Of a DNA stretch of 64,000 nucleotides, positions 10,158 to 20,641 are shown in pieces. The DNA is from Clavaria fumosa. Taxonomy: Eukaryota; Basidiomycota; Agaricomycetes; Agaricales; Clavariaceae. Position numbers and translations under genes: made by a program. The stretch lies in assembly GCA_951802425.1 (NCBI GenBank), contig OX637798.1:3707822-3771821 (forward strand). Direction: 5' to 3'. Every line of letters starts with the position of its first letter. Positions within the stretch are counted from its first letter, which is position 1. Below the pieces are notes generated by a model. The model saw only the letters and a list, made by a program, of their open reading frames with translations, was not told the origin of the DNA and did no database searches.

Positions 10158-11819
10158 ATGGTGTCCTCTTTCATCAAACAGCACGAGCCTGAAACCGGCA
10201 AGAACCAAAATGAGGTTGCGTGTGAAATGCAGATTTACGATGCAACGGAGCCTGGGATCAACTTGGGGATCCTAGAAGACATGCTGGCCCATCAAAAGGC
10301 CGAACAGGCGCGATGTGTGCATTCTCAAGAAGAAGTCGCAAGGCACAAAAGGAGGAGCAAGGTTGCGAGTCCCAACAAGGCGAGGGATGTCGTCGTAGGC
10401 CCTAGTGGGTCAATGGAGAACGTTACAGGCGGGACTGACCCCTCGCCCGTAGACTTCTTGAAATTATGGAAGAAAATTGGGTCAGCAAAAGAGAACAAGG
10501 ACTGGAATGAGGTAGAGCGTGAGGTGCGTAGTAATAATTCTCATTCCAATTCCTCTCTAATGGTTGTGTTACAGGATTGCGACAATTGCATTGCGAAGAG
10601 CCAGCAGTGCAAGCGCAGTGCTGCCAGTAAATGTCGTCAGTGTGTGGAGGACCACAGAAAATGTTCGTGGGTCCAGGATTTTCGTCGGTGGCGCATCAAG
10701 GCTCAGCTTGGGTGGGATGACATGCGGGTGGACGAGGTGTTGAAGCGCATTGACGGACCGGAAACGGTGGGCACAGGGGCGCCCAAGGTTGCAAGCCGAG
10801 TGGGGAGAAATCTTCCCACCCTATCGATTCCGAAGACCCTGATGCGAACAGGGCACGGAAAACGAGTGAGGGTAAGGTTGCGGTCGCTGATGCCGGGTCC
10901 TTCAATGTCGAGGAGGTGAGTCGCGGACGTACCAGAAACAGAGACGGAGGCAGAGGAAGACGCACCAGTGCGTCTAACGAATGTCGTGAAAGTTTGTGCA
11001 GAGAAGGCATAGATTCTGACAATCCCGGGAGAGAAGGGGCAGTTGCTTCGGAAGGTGATGGACTGTGAGGAAGAAGTCAAGATCCTTCAAGGGCGGTTGG
11101 ACGTAAGGGCGACAAAGGAGTGCTGGTTGGAAGGAAGGCTGAAGAAGAGTGAGGAGGAGGTGAAGAGATTGAAGCAGGTCACGATGATGGCGCGGACGAA
11201 GGCGGCAACCTCTTCACAAGAGTCCGGAACAAGGGAGGAGATGGAGAGGGAACTCGCGACGTTGAGGCAGCAGGTCGCGGAACCCTCGAGGAAGATGTTG
11301 TGGGTGGAAAGGTCCAACAGGGAGGGAGAGTTAGAGGGAGAGTTGGTGGTGGTAAAACACAAGTTGGGGGAGGCGCGGAAAAGCGCAAAAGGTGAGTTTT
11401 AGTGTTTCTTTACTGATTCACGGTTTTACTGAACTCACGGGTTCATAGGGAAAGGCAAGGAGTGCGGGAGAAATCATCGAAGGTGCCCACATCCAAAATT
11501 GTGGATGCAGAAGTCACGGAATTGACAGTGCGGGCGGAGGGGGCGGAGAGGGAGTTTGAGGCACTCCACGGGGAGTGGGAAGGTAAGTAATTGTTTGGTT
11601 TTACTGCATTACAAATTGATTTCCTTCGTTTACTCAGACCAGGAAACCAAGTTGAGAGAGGCGCGCCGCGAGGCGAAGGAATTGGAGAAGGAAAAGGAGG
11701 GTAAGTCAATGATCACGAGTGTGGAATGAATTAATTTCGCGTTTCTTAGGGTTAATTGTGACTAACAGCATAGTCCTTGTGCAGATGGAGTATCTGCGCT
11801 TTCTTTCACTGCAAGCTAA
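10158..11819 (+). CDS. Z2: Zn2Cys6 plus coiled-coil gene, multi-exon, antisense to gypsy X
   Basis: ATG at 10158 sits in a good fungal context (CCACCATGG), 116 bp after the LTR. Exon 1 (10158-10523) is charged. A 51-bp GTGCGT...TTACAG intron precedes exon 2, which opens DCDNCIAKSQQC and KCRQCVEDHRKC: CX2CX6CX7CX2CX6C, a Zn(II)2Cys6 spacing. Downstream frames are strongly coiled-coil (11013-11391, EEEVKILQGRLDV and EEMERELATLRQQV; 11450-11582; 11638-11700), separated by introns near 11392-11448 and at 11583-11637. The last intron may run from 11701 to GTGCAG at 11784, with branch site CTAAC, and the gene ends DGVSALSFTAS-stop at 11819. The exon 2/3 and 3/4 junctions need non-obvious splice sites (for example donor 10872 with acceptor 11012), so the model is provisional or the gene slightly decayed. 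A DNA-binding role is inferred from the motif alone. Confidence 0.6.
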
Positions 11820-12540
11820 CCACTCAAGCTAGTCTTTTGAAATTTTGTGTGCCTATATCTACCCCTCTAATCCTCAATCTCCATGGTTTACATTTTTCCA
11901 AAACCTATTTCGCAATGCATGCCAGAGCTGCTGACCAAACCAGTCAAAATTCTCCCATTTATCAAAACCAACCATAGGATTCCAAAACAAATGGAATTCT
12001 ATACTGGGCCATCCCATACCTATCATATTCCATCCCTCTCTCTCCCCTCCCATCACCCACAAAGCAACAATTCCAGCATACAGTCAGAATCCAGTTCTCA
12101 CAGTCCTCACACAGTTTGTACTTAGTGGCACCCTGACAAGGACCCCACATGAAATATTCCCAAATAAAAAAATCCCCCCTTCCAGTTCTCACTATGTCTT
12201 TGATGATGTTTACTCTCATTTGGTGCTTTCCCTCAAAACTTTTTTTTCACCCCAAAAATTCATTTAGGGTTCTTGGGGGTCTTCCAGCAAAAATTGAAAT
12301 ATAGTAGCTGTGAAGTAGTTATTAGTGCCATTTAGAAGAACATATGCAGCTGACTGATGGCTGCATATATGTTGATGTTGTCACATCATGAAGTGGGTCA
12401 CATGGTGATGCTTGTGACCATGAGTAATGCTAGTAATGTGAATAAGACTAATGTATCTATGTGGCATGTCATGTGCCAGATGAAGGGATTGTGCCATGGT
12501 ACATCATATATAATATCATACATAATATTGGAGGCTGCTG
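11820..12540. repeat. repeat Y copy 1: region downstream of Z2
   Basis: From 11764 onward (AGCATAGTCCTTGTGCAGATGG) the sequence matches 46190-46484 and 56993-57690. Here it contains the presumed last intron end and last exon of Z2, then noncoding sequence with CCATCCCTCTCTCTCCCCTC. From about 12340 it resembles the inner part of LTR X (CAGCTGACTGATGG compared with CAGCTGACTGTTGG in X1). The two other copies start at the same place, the ACTAA branch-site-like motif. Confidence 0.7.
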
Positions 12541-12788
12541 GTGTGCCATTATTGTTGTTAGCTGCTGGTGCATCATCATCATCAGCTGCTGCTGCTGTCA
12601 TCAGTCATTGTTGTTGGCTGCTGGTGCATTGTTGTTGTCATTGTTGGCTTCTAGTGTGCCATTGTTGGCTTCTAGTGTGTCATTGTCATTGGTCATCATC
12701 ATTGGCTGCTGGTGTGTTGTTGTCATCATTAGCTGCCAGTGTGTCATTGTCATCATCAGCCACTGCTGCCATCATTGGTCATCATTGG
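12541..12788. repeat. low-complexity CTGCTGGTG / TCATCATT stretch
   Basis: The segment consists of degenerate tri- to nonanucleotide repeats (GCTGCTGGTG, ATTGTTGTT, TCATCATCATCA) with no convincing ORF. It sits where other X LTRs carry their GGTAGCACTGG minisatellite, so it is probably a diverged version of that block. Confidence 0.6.
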
Positions 12789-12859
12789 TGTTAAGGCCTG
12801 TCCTGTCTCATAAATAACACTGAAGGTTGATTTGATGGTGACCAGTCCTGTAAACTCAC

Positions 12860-13032
12860 TGTTGGAATTCCAGTTGTTGGTGAGTCCAGATATGATGAGA
12901 CGACGCTCGAGATTAGCAGGGAACCTGGTATAAACACAAGGGAATCCAATCTACTGCCCTAGGCCTGTATAGCTACATTAAAAGTCTGACTAGGCTACGT
13001 GCAGCGAGGGGTGTTTTCACCCAAATCCAATA
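12860..13032 (-). repeat. 3' LTR of the gag-only copia element (173 bp)
   Basis: It is a direct repeat of 14023-14195 with identical length and ends. In element orientation (minus) it begins TATTGGATTTGGG and ends GGAATTCCAACA. The purine tract at 13033-13041 marks it as the 3' LTR. Confidence 0.92.
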
Positions 13033-13064
13033 CTCCCCCATGAATGCATCCCCGAGCCGTCTGA

Positions 13065-13940
13065 TTAAAATGTGTAAGGTCTGCCACATGTAGCCAACAT
13101 CGCCTGCAGGCCGTCATCACCTTTCAACTTCCCCTTCGCACCTCCCCCATGCTTGTAGCAGGCCTTCGTAAGGTGTCCCTCCGACCCACATTTATTGCAT
13201 TCAACATCATTTGGAACATCGCATTCTGACCTTAGGTGGTCTGCCTCGCCACACTGCCAGCATTTGCGTGTTTTCAGCGGATTCTGGGGGGGGACGACGG
13301 CCGCTTGTGCGGTGTTTGCAGGCATGGCCCCTCCGATCGCATGGCGTGCCTCCTCGTTCAGAATGCAGGTGATGACATGCTCGACATCGAGCTCTTTCCC
13401 TGCAGTAGCGTCTATTGAAGCCACAAAGTAGTTGTATTCCATCCCGAGCCCCATAGTTAGCACCACAATGAGATCTTCGCTTGTGACAAACCCTCCTGAA
13501 TCCTCTAAATCGAATGCCATGCTTTTGACGCGACTGGTCCATGCAGTTATCGACTCCTCAGGCTCTTTGGCCGCCATTAAAAACTTCTGCCATTTCGCAA
13601 GATGCGTTGCCAACCCGCGACTGCGATGGGTCGTTGCGAGGCTGCCCCAGATTGCCATCGGATTCCGCTCGCGCATGTATACCAGCTGCGACGTCTCGAC
13701 TCGTGCTATCATCCTTGCCCTTGCCTCCCCCATCTTCTTCACAGTTCTCTTTGCAACCGCCCTAGCCTTCTCGGCCACAGTCTGCTCGATGGACTTCCCT
13801 TCATCATCTACCTCCATAATGACCTGGTCCCATAGCCCCCTTTCAATCAGCTCAGCCTCCATGTGCAATGACCATTTGACATAATTGGAGTCATTGAGCA
13901 GCGGGAACCGGTGGTGATGGTTTTCGTTGTTGGGCATCAT
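13065..13940 (-). CDS. gag: Ty1/copia-type Gag with two zinc knuckles
   Basis: The 291-codon minus-strand ORF starts MMPNNENHHHRFPLLNDSNY, and the stretch PLLNDSNYVKWSLHMEAELI is the start of copia-type Gag. The middle is the helical capsid-like domain (GSLATTHRSRGLATHLAKWQ, ESITAWTSRVKSMAFDLED). The C-terminus carries CWQCGEADHLRSEC and CNKCGSEGHLTKAC, both CX2CX4HX4C zinc knuckles with all ligands present. The frame is uninterrupted and ends just inside the 3' LTR. Normal copia polyproteins continue into protease with a DSGA motif; this one stops, so the element encodes packaging functions only. The intact frame, unlike its dead neighbours, suggests recent activity or selection for Gag. Gag would bind element RNA and form cytoplasmic particles. 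Confidence 0.9.
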   Translation of the reverse strand: MMPNNENHHHRFPLLNDSNYVKWSLHMEAELIERGLWDQVIMEVDDEGKSIEQTVAEKARAVAKRTVKKMGEARARMIARVETSQLVYMRERNPMAIWGSLATTHRSRGLATHLAKWQKFLMAAKEPEESITAWTSRVKSMAFDLEDSGGFVTSEDLIVVLTMGLGMEYNYFVASIDATAGKELDVEHVITCILNEEARHAIGGAMPANTAQAAVVPPQNPLKTRKCWQCGEADHLRSECDVPNDVECNKCGSEGHLTKACYKHGGGAKGKLKGDDGLQAMLATCGRPYTF

Positions 13941-14022
13941 GTGAGTGTAAAAAGAATGTAATCCGTGCTCAGCATGATGAATCCGACCAGTAAGGACTGT
14001 GGTGGGTTATGCTGGGTGTTTA

Positions 14023-14195
14023 TGTTGGAATTCCAGTTGTCGGTGAGTCCAGATATGACGAGACGACCCTCGAGATTAGCAGGGAACCCAGTATAAACAC
14101 CAGGGAATCCAATCTACTGCCCTAGGCCTGTATAGCTACATTAAAAGTCTGACTAGGCTATGTGCGGCGAGGGGTGTTCTCACCCAAATCCAATA
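14023..14195 (-). repeat. 5' LTR of the gag-only copia element (173 bp)
   Basis: It is the direct repeat partner of 12860-13032. The gag ATG at 13940 lies 83 bp inside. The sequence next to its inner edge, read on the minus strand, is TAAACACCCAGCATAACCC. I could not match this to a tRNA primer site by eye. Confidence 0.92.
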
Positions 14196-14224
14196 CTCAC
14201 TAAGACTAATCAACTGTTGTGGCA

Positions 14225-15935
14225 TTACATATCAGGTAAGATCATAATTATATCCCATGTCCTCATTGAGATATTCCTTCTTGAAGGTTTTACATATTCC
14301 AAAAATAATCAAAATGAGTCATGATGACTCATTTCTTGAGTCGCAGTCATTGGGGATTGTTGGGAAGGACCCCACGATCGCCCCCAATCACTTCTATGAC
14401 ATTCCACAACTTTCTGCAATGTTCCTGGCCTTGATTGCATCATTATCTTGTTGATACTTCCTCTGCTTCCTCTTATCTCCCCCAGACTAGTCATAATTAA
14501 GTGTACTAGCTCTATTTAGCATGTGTTTCAGCTGTATTCTATGCCAGATACATGCTAGTAATACCCTAGTACAAAGGGAGATGAGGGGAAGGCCAAGGGA
14601 CTGCACATAAAGGTTGTGGGCACACAGTCCACTCATAAGGATGACCAGTCCATATTTGGTAGTGCGGCAGTGTTGGCCATCACTGCTGATTGCTGCCCCC
14701 ACCACCATGGGAACTGGGCCGAACTGCCAGCCCTCAATCGCTTGATTGAGGTCTGATCATGATTGGGACTGCCCCACAATGCCAGAGTGGTGCCAAACTC
14801 ACACCAGCACATTCACAACCCTGTAGCTCAGCCGCAAAAGCTCCGCACCGCTCGTAAACTCGCGGATATGGCCTTATGGACCTTCTCGACACTTTTGTCT
14901 GTTCAGCATTTCCCACTTAGAGCCTCCCTTTAGTGCTACTTTATTAATACTGGGATGTAGCCTAAACAGTAGTAGTAAAACCAGCTTGAGGGAGTAAATA
15001 ACAGTTATTTCCTTCTGCCTTTATGCATATAAGAGTAACAAGGCAGTGGAAATTCAATGGTAAAGACCATTTGTTTGTGTGGTTCTTTTTTCCTACTGTA
15101 GAGCCATTTCTTTCTGTCCTAGTACCACTTTCCATAGCTTAAGTCATTGGGAGTAAGTCTACATGGGTAAGTAGTACAGAATAGGCAGAGGACTAAGAGA
15201 GAGCATAGGGAATGATTGAAGAGATGCATAAGGTGCTGAACTGCTTGTTCAAGGGCTAGGCACTATAGACCATTAAGTACCCTAACAGACACTAGGTGGC
15301 AAGGACATCAGACATGAGCAGGGAGGTTTCATGATTATCTGCATTTTATGGGCCACTGGGCCATAGACTGACAAGGAGTCAGATTCCCAGGGATGGCCCA
15401 ACCATGTCTGGCAGGAAACCATGCAGCCATGGCTCAGTCATTCCATTCCACCAGTCAGATGTTCATTGCAATTCCATACAACACCAAACAACCAGATCCT
15501 CAGAGGGAATTTGGATAAATTGGCTCAGTCATCCCATATTTGGAGGCTACATCCAGAAAAGACAAGTTGTTGGTTCCTCATCAGTGATGCATGCTGGCGC
15601 CTCATTGACAACCACAGTCACTAAGTCACTATGAAACACACCTTGCAAGCCAGTCGCTATGGTCCACAGCAGGCACCCAGCAATGACACCCCCCCTCAAT
15701 GTGTGCATGGTTGCCTGATTGTGAACTCAAGAAGCACAGTGGGGGACCTAACACTTAGGAAACATCTGCATGAGACCTACATGAAGGGGAACCCCATCAT
15801 GCAACACATCCAAAACATGCATGAGTTTGCACTCAAGGTTGTTGTTGCTGTCAACAGGATCAGATAAGATGATGAATTGACCTTGATCAAGACATCTTCC
15901 CAGCAGCACTGTTAGTCTAGATGCTCCTGCTATCA
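14225..15935. other. no supported gene
   Basis: The short ORFs here show no recognisable domains. The segment has mixed composition without clear repeats. A short palindrome GAGTCATGATGACTC lies near 14314. I see no tRNA-like cloverleaf and no splice-linked exon series. Confidence 0.35.
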
Positions 15936-15944
15936 TCAGCAACC

Positions 15945-16205
15945 ACCGCAGGCTCGCGGGGGGAGGCGCAGGCGCACGGGGGGGGTGCACGTGGGAGGAG
16001 CAGGCACGAGGCGCAGGTGCGCAGGGGAGGCGCAGGCGCACATACCCTCACAGGCGTGCAGGCTCTCACAGGTGCACAGGCTCTCACAGGCGAGGCGCAG
16101 GCACGCAGGGGAGGCGCAGGCACACATACCCTCACAGGCGCACAGGCTCTCACAGGCGCGCAGGCTCTCACAGGCGTCGTGCAAGCGTGCAGGCTCTCAC
16201 AGAAG
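15945..16205. repeat. GC-rich minisatellite (CACAGGCTCTCACAGGCG type)
   Basis: The block is built from variants of CAGGCTCTCACAGGCGC, GAGGCGCAGGC and CACATACCCTCACAGGCG, with at least ten tandem occurrences between 16020 and 16200. Unlike its CpG-poor surroundings it keeps many CpGs. ORFs in all frames are by-products of the repeat. Confidence 0.8.
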
Positions 16206-16467
16206 CATCATCTCCTTGTCCTGAGGGCCTTCCGCCTTCCAGATCTTGAAGCAGGATGAAACTAACAGGTTTGTGAGCATGTGACCTTGGATGTCAACAA
16301 GTGAATGTGGGGCTAGCAACAAGTCCAGGTAAGCTCATGACCTTGAATGCCCTTGATGCCCCCAAGCATGTTGCGAGGATTGGCTAGACCCCATCACAGG
16401 GCATGCTATTGGGTTGATCTAGCAAGTCAAAGCAGAATGCACCGTTCTAGTGAGTTGAAGTGCTCAC

Positions 16468-16740
16468 CTTTTCAAGGAGTCTTCAAACATCGCCAATCCG
16501 AAACGTTTTGAGTGGCCTGTGTTGCGATCCACCATAACAGTGGCATTGACAACTTTTCCATAAGCAGAAAAGAATTCATGCATGGATTCTGACATTGTGT
16601 TGGATGACAGACTGCCGACGAAGTACTGCACACTTCTGAGATGCTCATTTTGGGGTATGGTGTTGACATTGTGTTGGATGACAGACCGCTGACAAAGTAC
16701 TGCACACTTCTGAGATGCTCATTTTGGGTTAAGGCCATAT
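16468..16740 (-). pseudogene. RRM-domain RNA-binding protein fragment with a duplicated RNP-2 segment
   Basis: On the minus strand the frame ending at 16468 reads QYFVGSLSSNTMSESMHEFF, then SAYGKVVNATVMVDRNTGHS and KRFGLAMFEDSLKR. This matches an RNA recognition motif: RNP-2 (normally LFVGNLSWNT) and RNP-1 (normally RGFGFVTFED), with the diagnostic D-R-x-T-G-x-S between them. Directly after SLKR comes GTGAGC, a possible splice donor. Upstream, a 74-bp tandem duplication repeats the part coding for QYFV..LSSNTMS, so the RNP-2 strand occurs twice. Neither a start codon nor the C-terminal strand of the RRM was found. RRM proteins of this type bind RNA in the nucleus. Here I infer a host gene fragment rather than a functional gene. 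Confidence 0.6.
16591..16738. repeat. 74-bp direct tandem duplication inside the RRM fragment
   Basis: GACATTGTGTTGGATGACAG starts at 16591 and again at 16665. The two 74-bp units differ at a few positions, for instance CTGCCGACG versus CCGCTGACA. Seventy-four is not a multiple of three, so the duplication shifts the reading frame. Confidence 0.9.
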
Positions 16741-17209
16741 GGAAATAAGACGAAGTGACTGGGATGCAAAGGAGGCAGGAAACTACAGAGGAGATGGATA
16801 CAATGTCCAACAAAGCTTGAAGGCAGGATGCACTAGAATCACAAGGGCAACAAGCCTGAGGAACTTAAAGAAAGGCAGAGTGCATCAGAGTCATGAGAGC
16901 AGCAAAGAGCCTGAGCACACCAATGAAGAGGAGCAAGAAGGGCAACTCCAAAGGGTCTAGCAACTCCATAACAGAGTGTCTGTCATGTAGATTCATGGGA
17001 GGGACAAAAACTGAACACCAAGCTAATACTCAGAGTAACCTCTATCTGCTATTAGAACTGCCATTAGAGATGGGGTGTGTGGCATGGACAGAATATTTCA
17101 GCAGGCCTGGCTACATGAAGGTGGAGGCTGCCAACCTGGATAAATGCAGAGGCAGCTTGAGCTGCAGATCCAGGCAGCTGGGGCGCAGAGGCAGCACAAA
17201 CTGGAAATC
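16741..17209. other. no supported gene between RRM fragment and solo LTR
   Basis: The ORFs here are short and unlike known families. AAAGCCTGAGCA/GGGCAACAAGCCTGAGG motifs are loosely repeated. It may hold more exons of the RRM gene, but I cannot identify them. Confidence 0.3.
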
Positions 17210-18735
17210 TGTTAGGGCCTGTCCCATCTCATAAATAGCACCATAAGTCAATTTGTTGGTGACCAATCCTGAAAACTCACTAAGACCAATCAACTGTTGA
17301 GCACAATTGAGAATACTCAGTCCCAGAAGGTTGCAAAAACATCTGATGAAGTGTATGAACAGAAAAAGACAAGTTGGAAGAGGGGAGGCATTGCTGGAAA
17401 GGTTGCGGAGTTGGTAGACAAAGTGTAAAGAGGGAAAAAGATGAGTTGAGAGAGGGAAGATGTTGCTGAGAAGGTTGGGAAGTCAACCAACAAAGTGTAG
17501 AAAGAGAGATAGATGAGTTGGGAGAAACAGATATTGCTGAGAAGGAAGGTCATGAAGTTGACTTATGAAGTGTAAAGAAGAAAATAGATGAGATGGGAGA
17601 AAGAGATGTTGTCAAAAGGGTCACAAGTGGTTGCAATGATGTCAAGAAGTGAATCAGTGAAGGCAATGACTTTGCCAGCTGATGAGAGAACTTGTAGGGT
17701 TCGAAGAATCAGTACCAAGATGAAGTACAGGAAATACTTAGGTGCGTGAGTTGTACAAGCACAGAGGATGAGTTTAGAGGAAAGCAGAGTGTGTCTTGGT
17801 GTTGTCAAGGTCACCAAGTGAGACAAGACCTATCATTTGCAGTGGTCCCAAGCTCAAAGGGTGTAATAGCCTCAAGCTTAAACCAAAGTGTGTCAATATC
17901 AAGTCTACAGTACCATATGTACATGTGAGACTTATATATGTGTGTACAGAGAGTGTAACTAATCAGGAAAAGTACAGAGGTCACCAGGCAACAAGACTAT
18001 AGTAGTATGGGGTATGTTTAATTGTAAAGTGACTAGGCACATGTTCTACTAAGGTTGCGAGGGGTTAGAAATGCATAAGTAAGGTCACAAAGATGACCTG
18101 TCATGGGTTGCGACCTGGTTAAATAATCATATATATAGCTATAACTATGGGGGGATCCTCGGATCATAACTATCATAGTTATAGACTACTGGGGGCAAGA
18201 AGGAGAGCATATTTGAAAGGTAAATGCAGCTGACTGTTGGTGGTGCATTTGGGTGTTAAGGTTGCAGTGTCATGAGGTGGGTCACATGGATGATGCTAGT
18301 GATGCAGGTGACCTTGGGTGGGGGTCATGTGAGTAATGCTGGTAACACGAGTAACACTGGTGGTGTCATAGTGCTGGTAGTGTCAGTAGCATCAGTGACA
18401 CTGGTAACATATTAGTGCTGGTAGTGGTAGCGCCAGGGGTGCCATGCAGCAAGTCATGTGCTGGCTGAAGAGGATGTGCAACAGTGTGTTGTGCATCAAG
18501 ATGGTGGGTCTGGGTGAAGTATATGCATGGGGTGAGGTGGAGAGAGGCATCGCGAGTATGGCATGGTGGTTGTGAGTGTCATGTGAATGTGGGGTAGGTT
18601 GGAGAGGCTCCTGGAAGGGGATGGCGGGTTCCAGAAGTGTGTAGAGGTGCTCGTGAGGTTGTAGAGGGCCATTGGGAGGTTCGTAGGTATTGGTAGAGTT
18701 GGCTTGGGCAAAGTAAAAATGAATGGGTCCTGACA
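17210..18735 (-). mobile_element. solo LTR X3 (1,526 bp), TSD AAATC
   Basis: The LTR starts TGTTAGGGCCTGTC and ends GGGTCCTGACA, and is flanked by AAATC at 17205-17209 and AAATC at 18736-18740. A complete LTR with target duplication and no internal region is a solo LTR left by LTR-LTR recombination. Compared with X1, many CpGs have become TpG or CpA (for example GGTCGCGAAGTTGACCGACG in X1 against GGTCATGAAGTTGACTTATG here). The GGTAGTG/GTAACAC minisatellite at 18300-18440 differs in length from other copies. Confidence 0.95.
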
Positions 18736-18740
18736 AAATC

Positions 18741-20640
18741 CAGGCAACTGAGGTGTTAGAGCGATTAGCCACAGCTGCAGGAGCACTGGACTGAGGCACA
18801 CAGTGGGCCAAGGCAGGAGGACCAGGCAGAAATGCCAAGTTTCCACTTCTGGTCCTCCCCTCACTATGCAAAACTGTGCAGTGGGGAGCAGCAGAGCTGA
18901 GGCTCTGCAGCCACTGGTGCAAGTCTGTGGAAATGGGGAAGCAGCACCCATGTGAGGGGCCTGAGGGACAGGTTAAATTAGCAATGATATTTATTGAATT
19001 ACATGAGACCATTCATGTACAGGAGTTGAGGGGCCACAGCCACAGAAGGGCAAAGTGAGGAGCAGTGGCCATGTTCTGGGGCTGAGGAGCAGCATCTGAA
19101 TGCAGAATCTCAGGGACCCAGCCACAGCTGCATGTGAGTCCACAGAGAGGGGAGAAGCCTCAAGTGCATGGCATCCCCACACAGGAGCCAGGGACTGTGG
19201 CTGCAGCCAGGCACAATATCACAGCAACAGATGCTCACACAGAGAGAAAGCAGCACCCAGCTTGGGTGAGGGACCACAGCTGCAGCTGGACACAAGTCCA
19301 CAGAGTGGGAGCTGCATCTGAGCATAGGAGCTGAGGGACCGCAGCCCCAGCCAGGTGCAAGACCACAGAGAGAGTGGCATCTGCACATGGGAGCCGAGGG
19401 AGAGGGGAGCCAAGGGAGAGGGGAGCTGAGGGGGCAACCCATGGCTGCAGCTGGGCAGAGGACTCAAGGGGCTGCAGCTGACACTGGGCACAAGTCTGTG
19501 AAGCTGAGGCTGGGCATAAGCCCACAACATGGGGAACATCAGCTGAAGGAGTGTAGCAACAGCTGCACACAAGTCTGGCCAAGAGGGTCAGATGGAGTCA
19601 TGTATATGATGTAGAGACCCAGGCACAGGACCTGAGGGGCAACAGCTGGGCTGAGCACTCGGGCCAGGTGCTAGGCCACAGATCCATAGCTGGACCCACA
19701 GGGTGGTGGTGGGGGGGCAGCACTTGAGCACAGGAGCTGAAAGACCACAGTTGCAGCCAGGCACAAGTGTGGGAGGTGACGTCCATGCATGGGAGCAGAG
19801 CCTGCTGGCCAGGAGGACCAATGGTGAGCATATGCAATGCCTGCTGGCCAACAGGGTTGGTGCGGACACATGAAATTTGAGAGATCCCAGCACAGGACCT
19901 GAGGGGCCACAGCTGAGGCTGGGCACAATCCCACAGAGTGGGGAGCAGCATCTGCATGCAGAGCTGAACCACAGCTGCAGCAGGCACAAGACCCTAGAGT
20001 GGGGGCAGGGCCTGCTGGCCAAGAGGAACAACGGCAGGCTCATGCAGTGCCTGCTGGCCAGGAGGAACAATGGCAGGCTCACACAGTGCCTGCTGGCCAA
20101 GAGGATTGGCAAAACGGGTGCCCAAGCACCTGACAGGAATGATAGTGGGGCCTAGCACCATGCATCAGACTCAGACAATGGAAGGTCGAGGTCCAGAGCC
20201 CCCTGTATCTACCTCTGGGTTCACTGGACCATCTGAACCTGGACCCAGCAAATAGACAAAGGTGGTACTCAACTGCACACAGGATCTTGCCAGGGGCTGG
20301 CATGGCGGAGAGAACTGGAGGGCATGACTGAGAGGAAGGAGGAGGGAATAGAAGGCAAGGGTCTTTCCAGAGCTGTAGGTATCTTGGAGGCCCCAGGGCC
20401 ATCCTAAGACACCCTGTGTGACACCCTGCCTGGAGGACCACGGCAGGGCCCAGCAGGATGTAGACACAGACACAAAATTGGCTGCTCCAGTACCCCCTCC
20501 TTCAGAGGGGGATCCAAATAAGCAAATCCAGAGGGACCAGGGTTTCAAGTCCCAAGAGGACTGTGCCTGAGGGATGGAGTCACAAGGAGCCACCTCACAT
20601 TTCATCAGTATATTCACATGAATCTGCCATGGACCTTAAG
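18741..20640. repeat. degenerate 70-80 bp minisatellite region and a 39-bp tandem repeat
   Basis: From about 18880 to 20000 a unit of roughly 70-80 bp recurs loosely, with the marks GAGGGACCACAGCTGCAGC, GACACAAGTCCACAGAGTGG and AGCAGCATCTGAGCACAGG. At 20009-20105 a tighter 39-bp unit (GCCTGCTGGCCAAGAGGAAC...) repeats about two and a half times; single copies occur near 19800 and 19845. Long ORFs occur in several frames on both strands, as expected from CpG-poor CAGCTG repeats. None has a recognisable domain. Confidence 0.65.
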
Positions 20641-20641
20641 A

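Larger units (their letters stand above)
12860..14195 (-). mobile_element. gag-only Ty1/copia-like element (TR-GAG type), 1,336 bp, TSD CTCAC
   Basis: Two direct repeats of exactly 173 bp (12860-13032 and 14023-14195) start TGTTGGAATTCC and end AATCCAATA on the plus strand. They enclose one minus-strand gag ORF. The flanks are CTCAC at 12855-12859 and CTCAC at 14196-14200; the uninterrupted X LTR has a single CTCAC (17276-17280), so this is a true 5-bp target duplication. The reverse strand has ATGGGGGAG (13033-13041) against the 3' LTR, a good polypurine tract. There is no room for protease, integrase or RT, so movement must have been driven by an autonomous partner. The two LTRs differ at several positions, mostly CpG to TpG/CpA. 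Confidence 0.93.
12789..14224 (-). mobile_element. LTR X2 fragment interrupted by a gag-only copia element
   Basis: TGTTAAGGCCTGTCCTGTCTC at 12789 matches the start of LTR X3 (17210). The match continues up to AACTCAC at 12859, is interrupted by the 1,336-bp insert described next, and resumes at TAAGACTAATCAACTGTTG (14201-14219) before it stops. Only the first roughly 100 bp of the LTR are present, so X2 is a truncated copy. Confidence 0.8.

Noticed and set aside
10524..10574. Reading exon 1 and 2 of Z2 through without an intron
   Set aside because: The 51-bp segment is in frame and open, but Z3 has the corresponding segment with GT...AG ends, a CTAAT branch-like site and non-conserved sequence, so splicing is more likely. 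It cannot be settled without RNA data.
18496..20617. Series of 60-175-codon ORFs on both strands
   Set aside because: The region is a degenerate CAGCTG-rich minisatellite. ORFs overlap in all frames and lack domains or splice logic.
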